DNA of 64,000 nt from Paguma larvata (taxonomy: Eukaryota > Chordata > Mammalia > Carnivora > Viverridae), in contig CM057827.1 of NCBI GenBank assembly GCA_030068075.1, forward strand, positions 66,292,500 through 66,356,499. Direction: 5' to 3'. Numbering within the stretch: the first letter of the stretch is position 1; each line of letters begins with the position of its first letter. Below the pieces are notes generated by a model. It was not told the DNA's origin and did not search any database. It was given only the letters and a program-made list of their open reading frames with translations. Below are positions 11,364 through 22,199 of this stretch, piece after piece. A program made the position numbers and the translations under genes.

Positions 11364-12060
11364 AGAGATTTTGATTTAATTTTCTTTGGACACATAACTA
11401 GCAGTAGGATAGTTAGATCATACTTTCTGCATTTGCGATTTTTTCAAATTATCTTCTTACTAATATTTGATTTAATTCCATTTGTTCATAGAACATGCTT
11501 TTAATTATTTCATTCTTTTAACATTCCCTGAGATTTGTTTTGTGACCTATCATTTGGTCTGTTCTGGAGAGTGTGCCGTGCATACTTGAATAGAATGTAT
11601 ATTTTGCTATTGTCGAGTAGAGTGTTCTAGAGAGGGATAACTGGTAGTTCCACTTGGTTTATAGTGTTATTCATTACTTCTAATCCCTGTCTGATCCTTT
11701 ATGTAGTTTTTTCTTTCCACTATTGAAAGTGGGGTAGTGATGTCTTCAACCAATATTGGTAAACTTGTACTTTCTTCTCTCAAATCTGGCAGTTGTTTAC
11801 TGTATTTTGGGGATCTCTCGTTAGGTGCCTATGTTTATAATTGTTCTCTTTTCTTGATATATTCATCCTTTTATCATTATACAATGTCCTTCTTTGTTCT
11901 CATGACAACTTTTGTCCTAGAATCTCTCTTGTTTGATACTGGCATAGCAATACCAGCTCTCTTTCATTGACTGCTTGTATAGACTATTTTTTTTCCATCC
12001 TTGTGCTTTCAACCTATTTGTGCCATTGAAAATAAAATGAATCTTTTACAGGTAGCATAT

Positions 12061-13079
12061 AGTGTATTCATCCAACAGTTGCAGCCAGTAAAAATTACTT
12101 AGGGACGTTTTATATTCAATTTTATAAATATCTGCACTTCTTGAATGTTTGGATCAGTACGGATTACATTTATAGCAGGAAAATTAGACATTTTTATTAA
12201 AATTAAATAGCTCCTAAAACACACGCGGAGATGAAAGCAAGGTAACATAACATAGATAGCAAATGTTTGGAAACAAAGAGAAAAAGCATGGATGCAGGGT
12301 GAGAGCAACGGAGAAAATGACAGATGTTGAGACCAAGTGTTCCCATTAAAGAAGGCATATTCTGCTGTTGACTAATGCCAAGGGGAGCCCTTTGTGGGGG
12401 TCTTCAAAAGTAAATTTTTGGAATGCGAACAGATCTGCCACCTGGCCAGTGGCAATGAAAACCTACTAGCTACAGTGATTAAAATCATGGGCATATGTAT
12501 CCTAGATCTATAAGATACTATTACTGGAGTCAAAAATGTATTATGCATCCATGTGGTTTTTCCATTCCATTTTATAACTGCTAAAGATCTTAAGGATATA
12601 GGTAAACTTTAAAACTTGTGAAAATTTTGGTATTCCACAGGGGAAAACTTAGGCAGATATGAGTTCTTAACACTCTTTCTATGTATTTATAATAGCAAAA
12701 TAACTCTGAGTTATTATAGGATCCTTAATTAAGAAAAAAGATCTGAAAATATATATATATATTGACTGTCTGTCTAGGAAGCCAGATGGTTTGTTCTTTT
12801 TTGCTATTAGGTGGCATACTTGATCTTGTCACTGCCATTTGCCATGTTGCTATGCATGTTGTCTCAGTTAGTCTTTAAGAAAATGTTATATTTAATTTTA
12901 TTTCCTGTATCTATTAATTTGTGACCTTTTTAACTTTGGAAATTAAAGGCTAGTGGACAAAAAGATAGAAACAAAATAGTTTATCTTACTTGATACTAAA
13001 AGTTCCCTGAAGTTGTGTTGTAAAGATAAATAATCATTGGTGAATAAAATATGTTAATGACCCTTAAGAAATCGACAAT
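12061..13079. other. single-copy-looking DNA, no gene seen
   Basis: Apart from a short (TA) run at 12749-12762 there is no recognised repeat. The small frames, such as 12099-12308 on the minus strand, have no family signature. Confidence 0.4.
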
Positions 13080-13096
13080 GGTAAATTTTACTTTTA

Positions 13097-13182
13097 TTTT
13101 ATTTTATCTTTCAAAATTTTCCCCAAGTGTTTATTTAAATTGCAGCTAGTTAACCTACAGTATAATATTAGTTTCAGGTGTA
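13097..13182 (-). mobile_element. ultra-short L1 3' end with 17-base duplication
   Basis: About 86 bases of reversed L1 3' terminus ('gtttatttaaattgcagcta', 'acctacagtataatattagt'). They lie between two identical 17-base copies of ggtaaattttactttta at 13080-13096 and 13183-13199. This is an extremely 5'-truncated but otherwise canonical target-primed insertion. Confidence 0.9.
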
Positions 13183-13199
13183 GGTAAATTTTACTTTTA

Positions 13200-14160
13200 A
13201 AATTATGGAATACTTAAAACACATACAAGTCCTAAGCAATAATATGACAAATATCAATATACTCACGATCTTTAATAGAAAAAAATTATCTTTTAACTTA
13301 AGAGTTTTTAAACAAAGAAATAGAACATTACAGTAAACTTTGGTGTTCTTTCTGTTCCTCTCCTCAGGCATATCCCTTCCATCCCTGGAGGAAAATATTC
13401 TGATTATACTTGTATATACTCATCCTGTATATGTATATGTATATGTTTATGTATATGTATATGTATATATATTTGAATTGAGATATGCATATCAATTGAA
13501 TATATCTGTTGAATTAAATATGCATATCAAACATATATATATATATAACTTACATAAATGGTAGTGTGGTGCATTTGGGGAACTTGGTCTTTTCCCTCAA
13601 CAATTTCATTTGCAAAATGAAATCTGTCCAGGTTGTATGCTTCTAGTTAAATCTGACAAATTAAACACACATAAATAGTTTTTGTTTCCTCCTTAAACCC
13701 AGACAAATTTTAGCAAAGAAATATATTTAAAAAACAAAAGGAATGTAAATTGGGGTCATAGCAAAGAGCGTGAGCCAACATAACATGGGTCTAAAGCAGA
13801 TGGACGAACAGTGACTAATTTAGCAAACTGGGGAAAGCTAAAACTTAAGGCTGTGGGACGATGGAAGAAGGGAAGTCCAAAAGAAGGAGTTCATTTTTTG
13901 AAGCAAAATCCTGGTACTGTGTACCTCCATAAGTAGGGACTTAGGCTAAAACGAGATGACGGATGAAGACCCCTATAAAGAGCCAATTAACTTCTTCATC
14001 TCATGCTCCATCCAGGCCTCCAAGAGGTTCATTCACATCCTTCACCATTACAGGGCTTGGAGGACAGGTAAACGATTGATTACAAAGTGGCCTCAGAGGA
14101 ATTTTTAGAGTGATAGAAAACTTATACACAATATAAGGTAGGTAGACACATGATTCCGTC
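13200..14160. other. single-copy-looking DNA with (TATATG)n microsatellite
   Basis: A compound TA/TATATG microsatellite lies at about 13420-13471 and a (TA) run at 13534-13547. A 'valine-tyrosine' repeat frame at 13340-13564 is only this microsatellite translated. The rest (13600-14160) shows no repeat or gene. Confidence 0.5.
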
Positions 14161-14161
14161 C

Positions 14162-14175
14162 TTTTTTTTTTTTTT
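14162..14175. repeat. poly-T run, 14 bases
   Basis: Homopolymer marking the left edge of the region in which ancient L1 sequence becomes recognisable. It could be an old reversed tail, but no matching element lies beside it. Confidence 0.6.
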
Positions 14176-14179
14176 AACC

Positions 14180-15520
14180 CATATACTTACACACCACAGA
14201 GAATGTGGAAAACATCAACGATAATAACATAATTACAGTATGACTTTAGGGTATACAAGATGGAATGCAGACTGTGCCAAATGAATGTTACAGATCTAAA
14301 ATACAATCGTACTGAAGAGGACAGAAAACAAGCTGACGTAAGTAACTTTGGAAAGCAGTGTCTTGACTGGATATTTTCAGACTGGATGATAAAGATTACA
14401 CAGAAATACCACACTCTACCTGATACAAATTTTTTCTCACAGCATTTCCAAAATTACGTGTATACTAGCATTGAACAAATAAGCAAATAAGTTTTATAGT
14501 TAAAGGAAATCAGGTTTCTCATCTTCAGAGAAAAGAAGAAAAGCTCGAATTAACCCCGTGGTTCTGGTGGAATTAATCTTTAGAGATACCTATATAAACT
14601 CATGTTCAGTTTAATATTTATACATACAAACAAGTTCAGAAATAAATCTAGATATGTGTGAATATGTATTCATGGGTTAGTTAATACTATATATTTCCTC
14701 GGTCTCTAACTGAGAAAGCGTAGAATCAATAATTTCTTGAGTTGAGTACTGTGAAAGCAAAAATGCAAAATGAGACTGAAGTATCTTCCATTGCTAAAAA
14801 GTAAGGAGGTGCTGAAAAACCAACAAAATGACATAGATCCCTCCTAAAAGACCTCTCATGGGCAAAATCTGGAACAATTTGATCAAAAACAAATGAAGTA
14901 CTATATCTCAAATAATAAAATATCAACAAATGCATACTATTTAAATGTTAAATAATTTAAAAGGATGAGGAAGAACAGACGAATAATACACATAAATAAT
15001 ACACATAGATAACTTTTACCTCTTCTTACCAAAAATATATATAAATACAACTTCATAACGTCAGTCTAACTGTGAGAAGACTAGGTTGAAATCACACCGA
15101 AGAATAGTTTGTAAAGTACTTGACTAGTATTCTTCGAAAGTGTCAAGGTCATGAAAAACATGAAAAACTGGGAAATGACCACAGAGAAGAGGACATCAGT
15201 GAGGTTCATGCATGATTGCATGATGTCTAAATGAAATGTGGAATCCCAAATTAGATTCTGAAACAGTGCAAGACATTAGTAGTTGAAAACTGGCAATATC
15301 TAAATGATTTATTATTTATTAGATAAAGTATAATTTATTTAATACTGTTTCAGTGTCATTGAGCTAGTAATACAATACCAATGTTAATTTTTCAGTTTTG
15401 GGAAATACACCATGCTTGTGTATATTGTTAATATTAGAGGAATCTGGGTGAAGAATATACAAAAATCTCTGTACTACCTTTGCAACTTGTTGGTAACTCT
15501 GAAATTATTCCAAAATAGTA
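14180..15520 (+). mobile_element. ancient L1ME-like 3' portion, sense
   Basis: The 3' end is clear: 'taatacaataccaatgttaa', 'gaggaatctgggtgaagaat' and 'atctctgtactacctttgca' ending 'ctgaaattattccaaaatag' (about 15365-15525). This is the diagnostic terminus of old mammalian L1M/L1ME elements. Upstream 15080-15290 ('gtgtcaaggtcatgaaaaac') fits the same 3' UTR. The segment 14180-15000 is less certain. The 76-codon frame at 14260-14490 is not a recognised protein. Confidence 0.6.
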
Positions 15521-15935
15521 TTTAAATATATAAGTGAAAACATTTATATACTTAAATATTTAAATGAAAATATTTAAAATATAGGTAGGAGAAAAGCAGG
15601 GCTGGGAGCTGCTTTTTTTAAATAGGGAAGCTGGGGAAGTACTTATCATGAAGGTGGCATTTGCATAAAGACCTCTTTGAGGATAGGGATAAGTCCTGTG
15701 GAGATCTGGGAAGAGATAAATGTCTGAAAAGTAGTGAGGAGATCTTTGTGTCTGTAGTGGAGTTAGAAGGGGGAGAAGGATATTAAATTGCACCCATGAA
15801 TAAGAATGGAACAGATCATATAGAGCCTTATAGGAAATGATTTTGTTTTTTGGAGTGAGGTGGGGAGGATTTTATCTTGGAAGATAGCAAGCCAGTTAGG
15901 GGCTTTCAGGAGAAAAGCAAAATAAGCAAACTTTA

Positions 15936-16310
15936 TATATTTTTCAAGTTTTTACTTAAATTCCACTTAGTTTATATACACTATAATATTTGTTTCACGT
16001 GTACAATAGAGTGATTCCACACTTCCGTACAATACCTGGTGCTTATCACAGCAAGTGCACCCCTTAATCCCCATCACCATTTTAACCCATTCATTGACTG
16101 ATAAGTGGATGAAGAATATGAATATCTGTGTACTCAATGGAATATTACTCAGCCATAAAAAAGAATGAAATCTTGCCATTTACAATGATGTGGTTGGAGT
16201 TAGAAACTATTAGGCTAAGTGAAATAAGTTAGAGGGAGGAAAATACTATATGATATCACTCACATGTGTAATTTAAGAAAACAAGCAAGCAATGAGATAA
16301 CCAGAACTTG
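15936..16310. mobile_element. L1 3' end with 5' inversion (twin priming)
   Basis: The left part (15936 to about 16090) is the reversed L1 terminus ('acactataatatttgtttca', 'tccccatcaccattttaacc'). At about 16091 the text flips to the sense orientation of the adjacent upstream L1 3' UTR ('gaatattactcagccataaa', 'tgtaatttaagaaaacaagc'). This tail-to-inverted-5' arrangement is the hallmark of twin priming during L1 insertion. It splits an older repeat. Confidence 0.85.
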
Positions 16311-16357
16311 AAATTTTAAAATGTTTTTCTGGACATTCTGCTTAGAACACGGTATGG

Positions 16358-16575
16358 AGAGTGGGGCTCTTTGGTGGCTCAGTTGGTTAAACTTCTGACT
16401 TCGGCTTAGGTCATGATGTCATGGTCCATGAGTTCGAGCCCCACGTTGGGCTTTGTGCTGACAGCTCAGAGCCTGGAGCCTGCTTCAGATTCTGTGTCTC
16501 CCTCTCTCTCTGTCTCTCCCCTGCTCATGCTTGCTCTATCTCTCTCTCTCAAAAATTAATAAGAATTTTAAAAGA
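16358..16575 (+). mobile_element. feliform CAN-SINE with good pol III boxes
   Basis: Well-preserved head: A-box-like 'tggctcagttgg' and B-box-like 'gagttcgagcccc', which form the internal RNA polymerase III promoter of tRNA-derived SINEs. 'gctgacagctcagagcctgg', the CT run and tail 'aaaaattaataagaatttt' follow. The flanking duplication is agaacacggtatgg (16344-16357) against agaacagagtatag (16576-16589). Confidence 0.93.
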
Positions 16576-17350
16576 AGAACAGAGTATAGAGGGGCAAGAG
16601 TAGATGAGGAAACCAGTAAGGAGACTATTACAGTAATCCAGAAGAGAGATGATGTTATTTTGGAAGTGGTGGTAGATGGTGGTCAAGAGAAGCAGCCAGA
16701 ATTTGTATGTATACTGATGGCAGAGCCACCAGAAGGGGTTTGTGGACAGAAGGTGGATTGCAAATGAAAATGAGAAGCAAAGGATAATGTCACTATTTTT
16801 GGCTTAAACATTCATGGGTAAAGAATTGGCATTCACAAGACAGAGAAGTGTGTGTGAGTGAACAGAAGTCTGTGAGGAACATTTTAAAGTATATGTTGAA
16901 CATGTTACATCTCATTTGATGATTTTACTTCTAGTCACACTTGTGTAAATGGTAAAGTAAGCTACAATTTATGTTTCAGGATTGGGTTCCAGGCTCGAGA
17001 CCTATATTCTCAGGTTTCTGAAAATATATACATTTCATTTAAAAGGTTAGTGTTGAATGTGTTAAACAAGAGAACAAGCTTTACTCTTGTAAAGAGGAGA
17101 GTTTCTAATACTTAGTCCCTGGGTACACCGAAGTTGAGATGAGGGTGATTTGAAGAACAAAGATAAGGGGACTAAGCAGAAACAGGTCTAGTTGGAGGAA
17201 ATGTAGATGGAATGGAATGCTTGAATCCAAGTGAAGAATGTATGTCCAAGCAGGAAAGAACGATTCTATTCAGTAGTTACTGGTAGGTTGTGTACGATGA
17301 TGGCAGCTTGATTGAGTGAGTCACTGCTGACCTAGACTAATAGCCATTTC

Positions 17351-18529
17351 TGTGGATGGGCATGGGCCAAATGCCTGATAAAACTGGGTTTAAGACAAAA
17401 TAGACAAATTAGAGACACTGAGCACAGAAATATCTACATTTGCTATTTACATATTTGTTACCTATAATGTCACATTACCATGATTATTTCTCTCAAAAAC
17501 ATTAAAAATAATCTCCAAGTATTTTAAGAGCTTTCTAAAAATAATACTCCTGGAATTGGATTGCAGACAAATGATGCTTCATATTTAATGAAAACGCTAA
17601 TAATCTAGATAGTGATTCCAAATTCACCAAATAAAGTAGAAATATCTGAAAAACTCTTCTATTTAAGTTGAAGGTTAGTGCTTAACTTGAAGTCTTATTT
17701 AAAAAGCATTTTTACTGAAATAGATTATAACAAATATATATGGTAAATATATTTGGTAAATAGGTTAGGTAGACCACAAACAATCAATAATTGAATTTTG
17801 GTCAGATACTGATCATATGTGACAATTACATTTAATTTCATTCACATGCCCATTTTATATCTCTCTTCAATCTTTCTTTAAAAACAGTGACTCTGTAACA
17901 AGTAGATGGATATTTCAAATGGGAAAATTCTGTCATTTCTTAAAACTGTCCATTGGTTGCTAAAGAGCTGAAATCTGAGTTTTCTATAATCCTTCATGAT
18001 ATTTGTCAAATCAAAGGTATCTCTTTTTCAGATGCAAAATATGATATTGCTCCCAGTTTCATGGTGTCAATGGATTCTATATAAGTAAAGTTGAAAGTTA
18101 AAACATTGTGAAATATTAAAAGTAATAAGATAACTATTCCGAGGCATTCATAGTATGAAATCTTTAACTTTCACATTGAAAATTGATATAAGTAAAATAT
18201 TAATAATATGAACTTTTAGTGAACACCTCATAGCATTAAAGAATCGTATTTGGTCAAGATACAATTTTACTTATTCATTTTTACCAAGGAAAGCTGGGTC
18301 AAAGATTTAGAAATGACTGAGGTACTTCAATAGCTAAGTCTAATAAATACACAGTCTAATAAATAATTGTTTTTATCTTAATGATTTATTTACTTAACTA
18401 GAGTTGATTTATGACATGAGGCAGGAACATTTTTTCATGCCTTGGCTGTCCTGAGGGTACTAGCTTCAAATCACATGAACTCACTTATGAGCTAATCCTT
18501 ATATCAAATCTAGTAACACAACCATTCTC
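17351..18529. other. single-copy-looking DNA, no gene seen
   Basis: AT-rich, no recognised repeat family and no coding signature. It is one of the longer repeat-poor stretches in the window. Confidence 0.45.
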
Positions 18530-18552
18530 AAAAAAAAAAAAAAAAAAAAAAA
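18530..18552 (+). repeat. poly-A run, 23 bases
   Basis: A pure A tract. The 9-mer gaaagctgg occurs just after it (18554-18562) and also about 260 bases upstream near 18293, so it might be the tail of a retroposed segment. No known SINE, L1 or gene sequence is visible between the two copies. Confidence 0.6.
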
Positions 18553-18887
18553 TGAAAGCTGGACAGCTCCAATAAGCCACGTATGTCAGGATGGTGATTG
18601 CTATGTGTGGCTATGCGTTAGTAGATCAGTAAAGCAGATCAGGAGAAGGAGTGCTTTAATAGCATATTGACACTCACATGAAAATAATATAGTATTTTAA
18701 TAACCATATAGAGATCCTTAATATTATACATGCCTTGTTACAGATGCACTTGTAATTCCAGATGCTGCGTATAATAATTACCATGGACTGGTAACAGTAA
18801 GCTGCATTATAAAATTGTTTTGAAAAAGCAAATTTTGAATTTATTGAAAGCCACCCTCTTGAATATAAAAATGCACAGCTTTACAAT

Positions 18888-18950
18888 AATGTGTGTGCCT
18901 GTGTATGTGTGCGTGTGCATGCACACACGCACACACACATGCATGCATTT
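18888..18950. repeat. (TG)n/(CA)n inverted microsatellite
   Basis: A TG-rich half ('tgtgtatgtgtgcgtgtgca') turns at 'gcatgc' into a CA-rich half ('tgcacacacgcacacacaca'). The result is an imperfect alternating purine-pyrimidine palindrome. Such sequence can adopt hairpin, cruciform or Z-DNA forms. The frame at 18820-19041 only translates this repeat. Confidence 0.85.
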
Positions 18951-20345
18951 TTCCCCAGAAGATTCAAAAAATGATGGAATAACAAAAGCCTATTTCATGA
19001 AACACACATTACTTTGGCATCATTGCTTCGGTAATTCCTGATGTTTCTCCTGACAATAACTCAGATTGTTGCAATGAAGACTGTATGTTTGATTATTTGG
19101 ATACCTGTCATGCATAACTGGAGGGCGGCTGTAAAAAAACAGGATTAATCAAAGTAGGATTATAATTTTCTGCAACACCTGTTTCGACCAGCTGCCTCTG
19201 ATTGTAGATTCTATTCCTTTAGTCCTCCCAAATTACACAATAAAGCAATTTAGAAATCAGTGGAGAGTCCAGTGTCACTGTGCCAGAATGGAAGTCAAAC
19301 ATTAGAGCAGAGGAACCTTTGAGCTACCTGATTTAATTTGTTTAGATTATTCCAGAAAGAGAAGAGCAAGCAGATGATACAGTATATTCAAACAACTCAA
19401 AAAAGTCTTTGTTTTAAAAATTTTATACCATTTGCTTCTTTTTGTTGTTAAATACAATTTGAGTTAGGAAGTAACTTGGGTTACTTGTGAAGTATTATGA
19501 ATATATAAGTGAAGTATGTGATACAATTTCAGTTCTGAAGAAGCTTACGGTGTTGCCGGGGAAACAATAGTTTAACAAATACATAAAATGCTCAAGTTGA
19601 CGTGTACCCAGACATGTCAGAAGAGAACAATGAGTAAAGAGGGTAAGTAAGCCAGATTTCTTATGTGAAGAGCATACTGCTTGCATTTGATTGGCCACTC
19701 TGCAATGGATGCAGAGTCACAAGGCTGTTGACATATGGCATAACCGAAGCTTCACTGTCAAAACAAAGTATATCCAAATATATTGAAGATTTCCGCCATA
19801 TATAAATTTAAAATTCAAAGATTTTACCTACATCAATTTTGTCTGCTTTTAAATGCAAAATGTTAAAAATGTCAACCTTCACTTTATCTTGTTTACTGGT
19901 GTCTTTGAGTTTCATATCTTAATTCATTTGGGAAGTAAAAATATTCTCAAGTATACAAACCTACTCTATAATTCTGAAATGAACCGTATTCATATTCTTC
20001 CCTATACTTTAAGATATGGACTAATATAATTAAGTCTCTTTTAATATGATAAAAATGTTGATTAGCTAGTTCACAAAAACAGTGATTGGCAAAGAGAGAG
20101 ATATATTCAGTCACTGAGCTAAGAAGATTTTACTTTAGCTCATTAGATTAGTATTCAGTAGGGCTTCTATTAAAAAACTATTCTTCCTTTTTGTTTATTG
20201 GCCTCGAAGGATGAAAATGAAGAATTGTCCTCAGCATAAAGGCATTTAGCATTCTTACTTGCTCCCTATAGTCGCAAGTACTATGGACTATTCATTCACA
20301 GTCCAGTGAATTCATTTCATTGGGAATTGAAAACAGAGTTGCAGT
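18951..20345. other. mostly single-copy DNA with a possible old repeat piece
   Basis: No gene is visible. At about 19500-19600, 'gttctgaagaagcttacggt' and 'aacaatagtttaacaaatac' resemble the start of the same unclassified ancient repeat seen at 15580-17350, but strongly decayed. Confidence 0.35.
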
Positions 20346-20362
20346 TGAAAATATAATTTATA

Positions 20363-20530
20363 GGGGCACCTGAATAACTCAGTCAGTTGAATATTCAGCA
20401 GGTCATGATCTCACCATTGGTGAGTTGGAGCCCTGTGTTGGGCTCTGGGATGATAGCTCAGAGCTTGGAGCCTGCTTTGGATTCTGTGTCTCTCTCCCTG
20501 CATCTTGCTTGCTCTCACTCTCTCTCTCAC
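20363..20530 (+). mobile_element. CAN-SINE, left arm of inverted SINE pair
   Basis: Head 'ggggcacctgaataactcag', 'gatgatagctcagagcttgg' and a CT-rich domain. It stops at 'ctctctctcac' without its A-rich tail and abuts a second SINE in the opposite direction. A 15-base duplication (20346-20360 and 20759-20773) encloses both copies. Confidence 0.9.
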
Positions 20531-20758
20531 TAAAGTTTATTTATTTTTGAGAGAGAGAGACAGACAGAGACAGAGACAGAGACAGAAAGAGGATGGGCAG
20601 GAGAGGGGGAGAGAGAGGGAGAAACACAGGATCCCAAGCAGGCTCCACCCTAACAGCACGGAGCCCAGTGCAGGGCTCAAACTCACAAACCTTGAGATCA
20701 TGACCTGAGTCAAAATCAGGAGTCAGACCCTTAACCAGCTAAACCACCCAGGCATCCC
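20531..20758 (-). mobile_element. CAN-SINE, right arm of inverted SINE pair
   Basis: Reversed tail 'taaagtttatttatttttga', GA/CAGA-rich run, 'taacagcacggagcccagtg' and a head ending 'aaaccacccaggcatccc'. It directly follows the left arm with no spacer, so the tails face each other. Its outer end abuts tgaaaatataattta, the same 15-mer found left of the partner. Transcripts crossing it could fold into long double-stranded RNA. Confidence 0.92.
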
Positions 20759-20773
20759 TGAAAATATAATTTA

Positions 20774-21280
20774 GAACAAATTTCCGAAAACAATTTTGAG
20801 CTCTATTTTTTAAATTAAATTGATATCATCTTAGTTGTATAAATTCTCTAGTTCATTTTTAAAATGAGCAATTTGAACTCCATTATCTACCTTTTAGTTT
20901 ATGGAAACTTCGGTAGATTAATTTTAAATAATAGTATAAGTACCAGAGTATAACTGAAAATAACTTTTCAACTGGGAATCTGTCACATAATATGTTTGGA
21001 CCTGTTTAGGCATCATATATTTAGCCTAGTATTAATTATAGAATTCCTCTAAGGACTATCATGGGATGTAACGGAGAGAGAAGTGCAACCAAAGTTGTAA
21101 GATCTCTATTCTTGGTTTTCTCTTTTACCATAGTATTCCTTTAGCATACCTCCTGCTAGTATTTGATGAGTGACTTTCATGTGCAGTGCACTTAAGGCAA
21201 TTTGCACATGTGCATATGTGTGTGCATGTGTGCATGTACGTATGTGTGTGTTATTGATGACTTAAAGTACAATCATGTAT
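20774..21280. other. single-copy-looking DNA with a TG microsatellite
   Basis: No gene or repeat family was recognised. An imperfect (TG/CATG) microsatellite occupies about 21203-21251. Confidence 0.45.
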
Positions 21281-21298
21281 CTAGATGCACTCTTTTAA

Positions 21299-21512
21299 AA
21301 AAATAATGTTTATTTTTGTGAGAGAGAGAGAGAGAGAGAAACAGAGCATGAATACAGGAGGAGCAGAGAGAGAGGGAGACACAGAATCTAAAGCAGCATC
21401 CAGGTTCTGAGCTGTCAGCACAGAGCCCGATGCAGGGCTCAAACTCATGAATCAGGAGATCATGACCTGAGCCAAAGTCAGACACTCAACAGACTGAGCC
21501 AACCTGGTGCCC
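21299..21512 (-). mobile_element. feliform CAN-SINE, reverse
   Basis: Tail 'aatgtttatttttgtgagag', GA run, 'gagctgtcagcacagagccc' and a reversed head. The duplication is ctagatgcactcttttaa (21281-21298) against ctagatgcagcttttaa (21513-21529). The 70-codon minus-strand frame here is SINE read-through. Confidence 0.93.
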
Positions 21513-21529
21513 CTAGATGCAGCTTTTAA

Positions 21530-22199
21530 GAATACATATGCTGTACTCAAGGAGCCATGAAAAGAGAGGCTACGTTAAGGGAATTTCCAGAGTAATATAT
21601 AAACAAAATGAAATGCAGAATAACGTGTGTGTGAGAGAGAGTACATGTAAGATGAACCAAAATTTAAGGGCACACCGTCATTTCACTGATATATTTTATT
21701 TCATTCATGTATTTGTCATATATTGCTTACAGCCATAGTGTTAGGTATTGCTTACTAAAAATGACAACACACAGTAGATTGGTGCCAGTAGAACTTGATG
21801 AAGCTTAAGCAAGAAGATCTCAGCTGCAAAAGACACATGTATCGGCTCATTCCTCTTCCAAAATAGTAACTTCAAAATTTCTCTACTTTCACATTTTTTT
21901 ACCAAAATATACCATTACTTCCTATTACCAGTCTCACAAAAATCACATTTTTTACCAGTTTCTGAAAATTTAGATCTGTAAGGCAATTCCTCACATTCTT
22001 AGGATTATCATGCTATGCTCATGTAATTAAATTTCTATAACTTCAAGGTTTTTAAACTTATTCAAATTAATCTCGCATAGGATCCTATTGTTTTGAGTGT
22101 CTCTGATCATGGAAAACACCAACCATTCTCATTCCTTGAAAATTTTAGGTCCTGGTCAAGTTTTCTCTAACACTCTCTTTTTTTGTTGTCAAGCATCTG
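21530..22199. other. single-copy-looking DNA, no gene seen
   Basis: No repeat family was recognised. The frame at 21517-21738 includes a 'gtgtgtgtgagagagagt' run and matches no known protein. Confidence 0.4.

Larger units (their letters stand above)
10257..12060 (-). mobile_element. L1MA-like element, antisense, 3' UTR into ORF2
   Basis: The 3' end begins at about 10257 ('ataactttattgaggaaata') and runs through 'attaacacatccatcatctt', 'cagctcctggcaaccatcat' and 'cttagcataatgccctccag'. Reversed ORF2 text follows at 11450-12060 ('gaatgtatattttgctattg', 'caatgtccttctttgttctc'). Two SINEs interrupt it (10837-11051, 11140-11363). All frames are broken. Confidence 0.8.
15580..17350 (+). repeat. 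unclassified ancient mammalian interspersed repeat, split
   Basis: Sequence of a long, widespread old repeat whose class I cannot name. Recognised phrases, in order, are 'gaaggtggcatttgcataaa', 'atagagccttataggaaatg', 'ggagactattacagtaatcc' (about 16620), 'gaattggcattcacaagaca' (16825) and 'gtccctgggtacaccgaagt' (17117). The two halves, 15580-15930 and 16590-17350, are collinear and separated by an inverted L1 and a SINE. No coding frame is retained. Confidence 0.5.

Noticed and set aside
13340..13564. Repeated valine-tyrosine protein
   Set aside because: Direct translation of the TATATG microsatellite.
14260..14490. 76-codon frame that looked like a small cysteine-containing protein
   Set aside because: No known domain, and it lies in sequence leading into an ancient L1ME-like 3' end. 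A shadow frame overlaps it on the other strand.
16366..16445. tRNA-like head with A and B boxes that could be called a tRNA gene
   Set aside because: It belongs to a SINE. The cloverleaf is degenerate, and the same head recurs about twenty times with SINE bodies and tails.
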